Made by a program: the position numbers and the translations under genes. Positions 59,901-64,000 of a DNA stretch of 64,000 nucleotides are shown here, piece by piece. Source of the stretch: Symbiodinium natans. Lineage: Eukaryota > Sar > Dinophyceae > Suessiales > Symbiodiniaceae. Positions within the stretch are counted from its first letter, which is position 1; each line of letters opens with the position of its first letter. The notes beneath the pieces were generated by a model. That model made no database searches. It was not told where the DNA came from and was given only the letters and a program-made list of their open reading frames with translations. Where the stretch lies: contig CAJNDS010002712.1 of the NCBI GenBank assembly GCA_905221605.1, positions 124,001 to 188,000 on the forward strand. Reading direction: 5' to 3'.

Positions 59901-62900
59901 GCAAAGATACTGATGATGAGGAGTTTCGATGATTTAGTAGCACGGCAGGATCGCAAAGTACAAAGCATGATGCTAGTCAGAAAGAGAAGTGACCAAATAA
60001 AAACCATAAATTCCCCATCCGAAACCCTTCTTTCGCCTCCAGCACCTCCATCAGCGCCTCCAGGAGGATGTCATAGCCTTTCTGGGCATCCAACCTGCGC
60101 CAGTCTTGGGAAAGGGAATACGTCTGGGTTGAGAGTCTAGGTGGTTCTAGGGTCAAGAAGTTGCAAGGGCTCTGGATGGCTGAGGGGTTGTACCGTCCTG
60201 GGTTCTACCCCAAGGCCACAAGGGTTGCAGGGCTCAGGGTGAGAGAAGCAAAAACGAGCCTGGCCTTCCGATAAAGCACATCAATGGGCCCTTGCATTCC
60301 TGCAGGTTGTTCTGCTGCCGGTAGAGGTTCTGCCAAGCGCCAAGAAAGCACTGGCTGCGACTGGCCGCTTGAATGCCACTGCAGTGCTGGAAGCCCCCTG
60401 ACTTCGGGTGCTGCAGGCCTTCAGCTCTCTCTTGGCTGCATCCGCCGTGGCCGCCTTAACAAAATGGCACGGAGGCCAAACGAGTTGCATTAACACCATC
60501 CGCAAATGCAGCTGGGATCCAGGCAGTGAACGGCCCGCAAGTCATCATGGTCTTGGTGACGAAGTTCATGTCACTGGGAGAGACACCCTCCTTGACACCG
60601 TTCAAGATTCCTCCGGGGCGACTACAACTCCGCAGCACCGGGTGCGCACCTGGCCTCCTAGACGCCACAGTCCCTTGCAGTCCTGTGCAGTTCCCCATCT
60701 TGAAGAGGGCTTCCAACTCCACGCCCTTCTCAGGGTCCATTGTGATCTCCTTCGCGTAGCTCGGGGACACAGTCAGGGCCTGAGCCCAGCAAGATTCTCG
60801 CAACCATGTCACGTACACATGAGTGGGATCTCTCTCCAGAATCACAAGAAGCCGCATGATTCCTCGGATGCTGGCGCGATCCGAGTAGCGGAGTCCAGCT
60901 GCCATGGTGTTGATGCACGACACCTGCTGATGCACTTCTTAGGCGGCTTGCAAGCTGGCAGCGAAGTGTGCAGAGCAAAGACAAACGACACCGAAATCCA
61001 CACTTCGGCGCAGACAGCTGGGGCATAGTTGGTCAAACCATGGGCGCCTTCTCGTTGTACTTGCCAATGCGTAGAGGCTGCTTAAAGGTGATCGAGTCGA
61101 TGTAGCGCTGGGGCACACCGAAGAGCTCGGCCAACCCTGGCAGTCAACCCAGGGTGGAAGATGCCTTGACATGTTCCCCCTTGTACTAACAACTCCTTAA
61201 ACTATAATCCCCAATAAGCCTTATTGGGGATTATAGTACCCCTCATACAATCCCTATTGAGGCCTGCTAGTATAAGGGGGAAGATCCCAAAAAGATACCC
61301 CAAAATCCAAAAAAACAACAAAAAAACCTAAGACCTAGGGCTCAACGGGCCTCTATGGGCCGCTTGCGCCTGCAAGCACTACGTAGTGTGTCATATTGTC
61401 ATGATGAGATGATGCAGCAATGTCCTTAAAACAAAGAAAGTAGTGTAACGATCATCACAACAATACTATGTTGTTGCTGATAGTAAGAGTACCCGAATAT
61501 AAGAATGCCATTGTATCACAACCCTGGAACCAAATACAACAAGCAACATACAGTAAGGCGCCTTCTTCGCGAACGAAGCGGCCCTGGAACACGGCGTTGT
61601 GGCAGAGGAAGGCGGTCTTTGTGTTTTTCCACTTGCCTCACGCAGAGATGAAGGTTTTTGGGATTAGGGCCGATCTGTAGGCCGATTAGGGTTTGGGGTG
61701 TCGGGTAATTATATGGCTTCAACCTCTAACGACAAGCTTTGTGAATGAGATACCTGCCTGGGTTCGCACTCTTGTCCGCGTGGATGAGCATTGGCACGAG
61801 GGCACTGTGCCAGTCGTTGCAAACAACCATTGAGTCACCGCCATACCTGGAATCAAAGGCATTCAAACTAGGAGACATCCGACAGACGTCACCAAATCCA
61901 GATAATCTAGTATATACTATATATTATATGGTATATTACATAATATGTGTTACGTATTCTATGCTATGCACTGATGCTATGCATTGCACTATATACAGTA
62001 TATTATACACCTTTTTGTATATTTTGAAACCTCTCTTGCTCCGGGGTGACCCCCAAGGCCCAAAAGCATCCAACAATCCAACAGCAACGATCGCTGAGAC
62101 CGGTGCGGAGCTCCTCCGAGAGGAAGCTCCTGCGGAAAAACTTTAAGAGACTAAATTGTATGTGAATATATTCGTATATGACTTTTTCACTATGTTCGTA
62201 TATTTTCATATTGCTATCTGATATTTCAGTCTGCTTCTTCCTCTTCTTCTTGCTTTGTGAGGCAGGTGTGCCATGTGCCGCCGCTCGACGTGTTAACTTC
62301 GCTGCCAGTACAGGAGTGCCAGTTGTTGGTTGCAACATCTTCCTCGCGTGTCCTACTTCTATGATCTTCCACGCGCCGTGCCTTGCATCCAGTGACCCTC
62401 AACTTCACAGCAGAGGTGGGTCCTGGATGGCCTTCAACGACGCCTTGCAGAAGTAGGCAAAGCGCGCCTGGTTGTCAGCAAAGTCCTGAAGCACAGGCAT
62501 ACGCACTACATACCTGCACCGTTTCTGTGTGAACGAGCATTGGCGATCTGCGCGGCGTGAAGGTCCTTGCCCCACTCGGGTCCATACAGCTTCGCACCTT
62601 TCGACAAGTTCACAGGCCTTCCCTGATGTTGAGGCTCATCGTGTACTAAGGCTAGTTGCTGCATTCACTAGACTGTGCCTGCTACTTCTGCATGAGTGTC
62701 TTAGAGAATCATAAAATCACTAGCGTGCTTTGCCTGTCAGGCCGTCCACGCGCTCCAAGAAGGTCGGATGGTCCACAAAGACGTAGTCCACCTTGCAGAC
62801 TCAAACCCCTTGAGTAGAACACTACAGCTGCAGCTGCCCGGGGAGGTTTTATGAGGGCCTCAACTCTAAGCCCAAAAAAGAACTTGCTAGGGGCCTTCTG

Positions 62901-63529
62901 CTTGAAGGTGTGGAAGAAGTGCACCGACTCCTGCAAGGCTGGGCAGCTCGGAAAAGCGGCAGTCGCTTGTAGGGTGTAGGTTTGTGGGCCCAGGGCGTCC
63001 TGCTTTCCACCCATGGGCACCGATGACCAGTAGCTGGTGTCCCAGGCCTCCGAGTACTGGTCGTAGCCTGAAGGCGAAGAGGTGCAACGAGGTGCACAAA
63101 CCATGCCTTTTCAAGTCCTCCGAACTCTGCAAATCGGTCCTCTGAGTGCGACAGCTTAAGACCCTTCACTGCGCCGCATTCCCAGCAAGTTATCTCTCTG
63201 CGACCAGGGGTGCGGGGTGAGACCACCATGCAGCGGTGACCCAGCGCTGCCAAGGCAATGGGAAGTCCATCCATGGCCTCTCCAAGTCCTGGAGCGGTTT
63301 GGAGGTTCACGGGTCTTAGGGCTCTGGCTTTGGGCTTACTGCCGACTACTAGCAGTTGAGGCCGCTGTTGCTCACATTCTGGAGCCGCTTGCCAAGGCTC
63401 GGGTTTGCAGCTGTAGCAGAGGAATGGGACAGGCGGCCCAGATGTCTAAAGATGCTTCTTTCTGGCTAGGGCGTGCCCAGGCCTCCGGTTTTCGAGAAAG
63501 GCGCAACCTCGCTCGTGATGAAGACCAGC
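56910..63529 (-). CDS. Starch/glycogen synthase, GT5 family
   Basis: Transfers glucose from an ADP- or UDP-glucose donor to the growing alpha-1,4-glucan. Exons on minus: 63483-63529 (LVFITSEVAPFSKTGG), 63214-63288 (LGEAMDGLPIALAALGHR, MVVSPR), 63000-63067 (YDQYSEAWDTSYW), 62895-62930 (SVHFFHTFKQK), 62729-62791 (VDYVFVDHPTFLERVDGL), about 62430-62485 (DFADNQARFAYFCKA), 61758-61846 (VVCNDWHSALVPMLIHADK), 61552-61636 (KTAFLCHNAVFQGRFV), 61039-61136 (FGVPQRYIDSITFKQPLRIG), 60876-60923 (CINTMAAGLRYSDR), 60674-60779 (ALTVSPSYAKEI), about 60500-60610 (GILNGVKEG), 60419-60464, 60265-60299 (GPLMCFIGR), 60031-60094 (LDAQKGYDILLEAL), about 59680-59745 (LQMVVVGAGRADLV), 59382-59445 (KQFPNKLFYAGWV), 58605-58653 (RYALLAGCDYTLLPS), 58499-58529 (WEPCGLVQME), 58374-58436 (AMRLGTLPIVAPTGGLKDTV), 58009-58068 (DGLNGLWTDGEM), 57299-57379 (ESVDSLAKVLRRA) and 56910-56996 (EFTWSNAALQY, stop at 56910). 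The KTGGL donor-binding and EPCGL/PTGGL catalytic motifs are intact. Most junctions are phase-consistent; those after FCKA, VFQGRF and GLQG are unresolved. The 5' end is not found. Confidence 0.93.
57211..57279 (+). repeat. Telomeric tract in starch synthase intron
   Basis: About eight CCCTAAA units with variants, starting about 20 bp downstream in gene sense of the exon ending at 57299. On the gene strand it reads TTTAGGG. Confidence 0.9.
57391..57440 (+). repeat. Telomeric tract at an intron 3' end
   Basis: About seven TTTAGGG units, so CCCTAAA on the gene strand, ending about 10 bp before the AG acceptor of the exon that starts at 57379. On the gene strand the order is (CCCTAAA)n, CTAGACCCCCCCGCAG, exon. 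The repeat thus occupies the place of a pyrimidine tract. Confidence 0.92.
57942..58003 (+). repeat. Telomeric tract at an intron 5' end
   Basis: About eight to nine CCCTAAA units, so TTTAGGG on the gene strand, starting about 6 bp inside the GA donor that follows the exon 58009-58068. Together with the tract at 57391 it bounds this intron with inverted telomeric repeats. Confidence 0.93.
58103..58187. mobile_element. MITE-like element in starch synthase intron (copy 1)
   Basis: Terminal inverted repeat GTTCCCCTTATACCATCAG on the left against CTGTTGGTATAAGGTCTGTT on the right. An inner inverted pair GGGATTATA and TATAATCCC resembles that of the element at 61173. About 85 bp, non-coding, inside the intron 58069-58373. 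Confidence 0.65.
61173..61282. mobile_element. MITE-like element in starch synthase intron (copy 2)
   Basis: Terminal inverted repeats TTCCCCCTTGTACTA and TAGTATAAGGGGGAA, 15 nt with one mismatch, enclose a perfect palindrome at about 61201-61237 (ACTATAATCCCCAATAAG, then CC, then its complement). About 110 bp, non-coding, inside the intron 61137-61551. Confidence 0.75.
61905..62030. repeat. AT-rich TATA low-complexity tract
   Basis: TATACTATATATTATATGG, ATTACATAATATG and similar runs in a starch synthase intron. No clear unit. Confidence 0.7.
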
Positions 63530-63923
63530 CTTGCTTTGAACAAATTGCATGAGAAACCGAGCTACGCAGGCAGGCATCTGTGCCACCGTGTCATCTCGCC
63601 TCCTCTCATACTTTAAGTTTTGCTGATTGGATTGCTGCACCAGCAGCCCATGCGCTTCGGCGAGCGCCGAACTACACAAGAAAAGGGGGTTCCGAGAGAA
63701 GGCCTAAGGACCATGCGTGCTGCCTGTGCTACCACGGGCGAGAATGTCAAAGAAATAAAAGCGAGAGATCGGTGTAAAAGTGATGTGTGCTGCGGATTAG
63801 TCCCTGAATTCATGAAGTGACGTAGTCTCTCAATCCGTCCTCTCAGGCTTTATCACTACACCATTTCGAGGAGACTCTCTCCTTCTTCTGCTGGGCATGA
63901 GGGGTCCCCCGAAAAGACTCTCT

Positions 63924-63941
63924 TTCTTTCTTTCTTTCTAG
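63924..63941. repeat. (CTTT)n microsatellite
   Basis: Four to five CTTT units near the right edge of the window. Confidence 0.85.
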
Positions 63942-64000
63942 GGGCTTGGGGTCGGCGCCCCGGGCATCTTTGCCCGCCCCTGTTTCGGGGTGGTTGCTTG

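Noticed and set aside
1-64000. Dinoflagellate spliced-leader RNA gene, 5S rRNA or other standard RNA genes
   Set aside because: I looked for the conserved leader ending in TTTTGGCTCAAG and for rRNA-like blocks and saw none; only a weak tRNA-like remnant at 24.24-24.30 kb.

Overview
This window looks like nuclear DNA of a dinoflagellate, most likely a Symbiodiniaceae-type alga. That is an inference from several things visible in the sequence. Many short exons are separated by introns whose donors are GC or GA as often as GT, always with AG acceptors, and a G usually starts the next exon. Every gene I can support lies on one strand (minus). Arabidopsis-type telomeric repeats (TTTAGGG/CCCTAAA) are scattered internally, with abundant microsatellites. 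One gene family sits in a tandem array. Continuous ORFs are poor guides here because exons are only about 30 to 120 nt long. I assembled the genes by matching conserved protein motifs across exons and checking splice phase by hand.

Layout from right to left, which is 5' to 3' for the minus-strand genes. (1) 63529-56910: a GT5 starch/glycogen synthase with at least 23 exons, from its KTGGLGE motif to its stop. Its introns carry two related MITE-like elements and three telomeric-repeat tracts, one intron being bounded at both ends by telomeric repeats in inverted orientation. (2) 56909-50031: sparse, with one orphan exon-like segment near 56.3 kb, telomeric tracts and a TA/CATA microsatellite. 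(3) 50030-19032: a head-to-tail array of six Mei2-like RNA-binding protein genes (called M1 to M6 here, right to left). All share the same RRM core, a downstream VPDEY...PF.PTR tail, and mostly two upstream motifs outside the RRM (VK.TFLDV.DG and VY.PG.FSDE). Intron positions differ between copies inside the first half of the RRM, while the 66-nt and 83-nt exons of the second half are length-conserved. M4 is diverged and may be decaying. A degenerate N-terminal motif near 26.9 kb may mark a lost copy. (4) 19031-1: no gene I can name. This part is dominated by repeats: a nine-copy satellite with a unit of about 463 bp (7336-10826), an AATAGT-rich tract of about 830 bp, telomeric tracts and microsatellites.

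The two recognisable gene types have no obvious joint pathway. One makes storage alpha-glucan; the others are predicted RNA-binding proteins, whose family founder Mei2 acts in meiotic RNA control in fission yeast. The strongest leads are the expanded Mei2-like array with its shared non-RRM motifs and mobile intron positions, and the telomere-repeat-bounded intron in the starch synthase gene.
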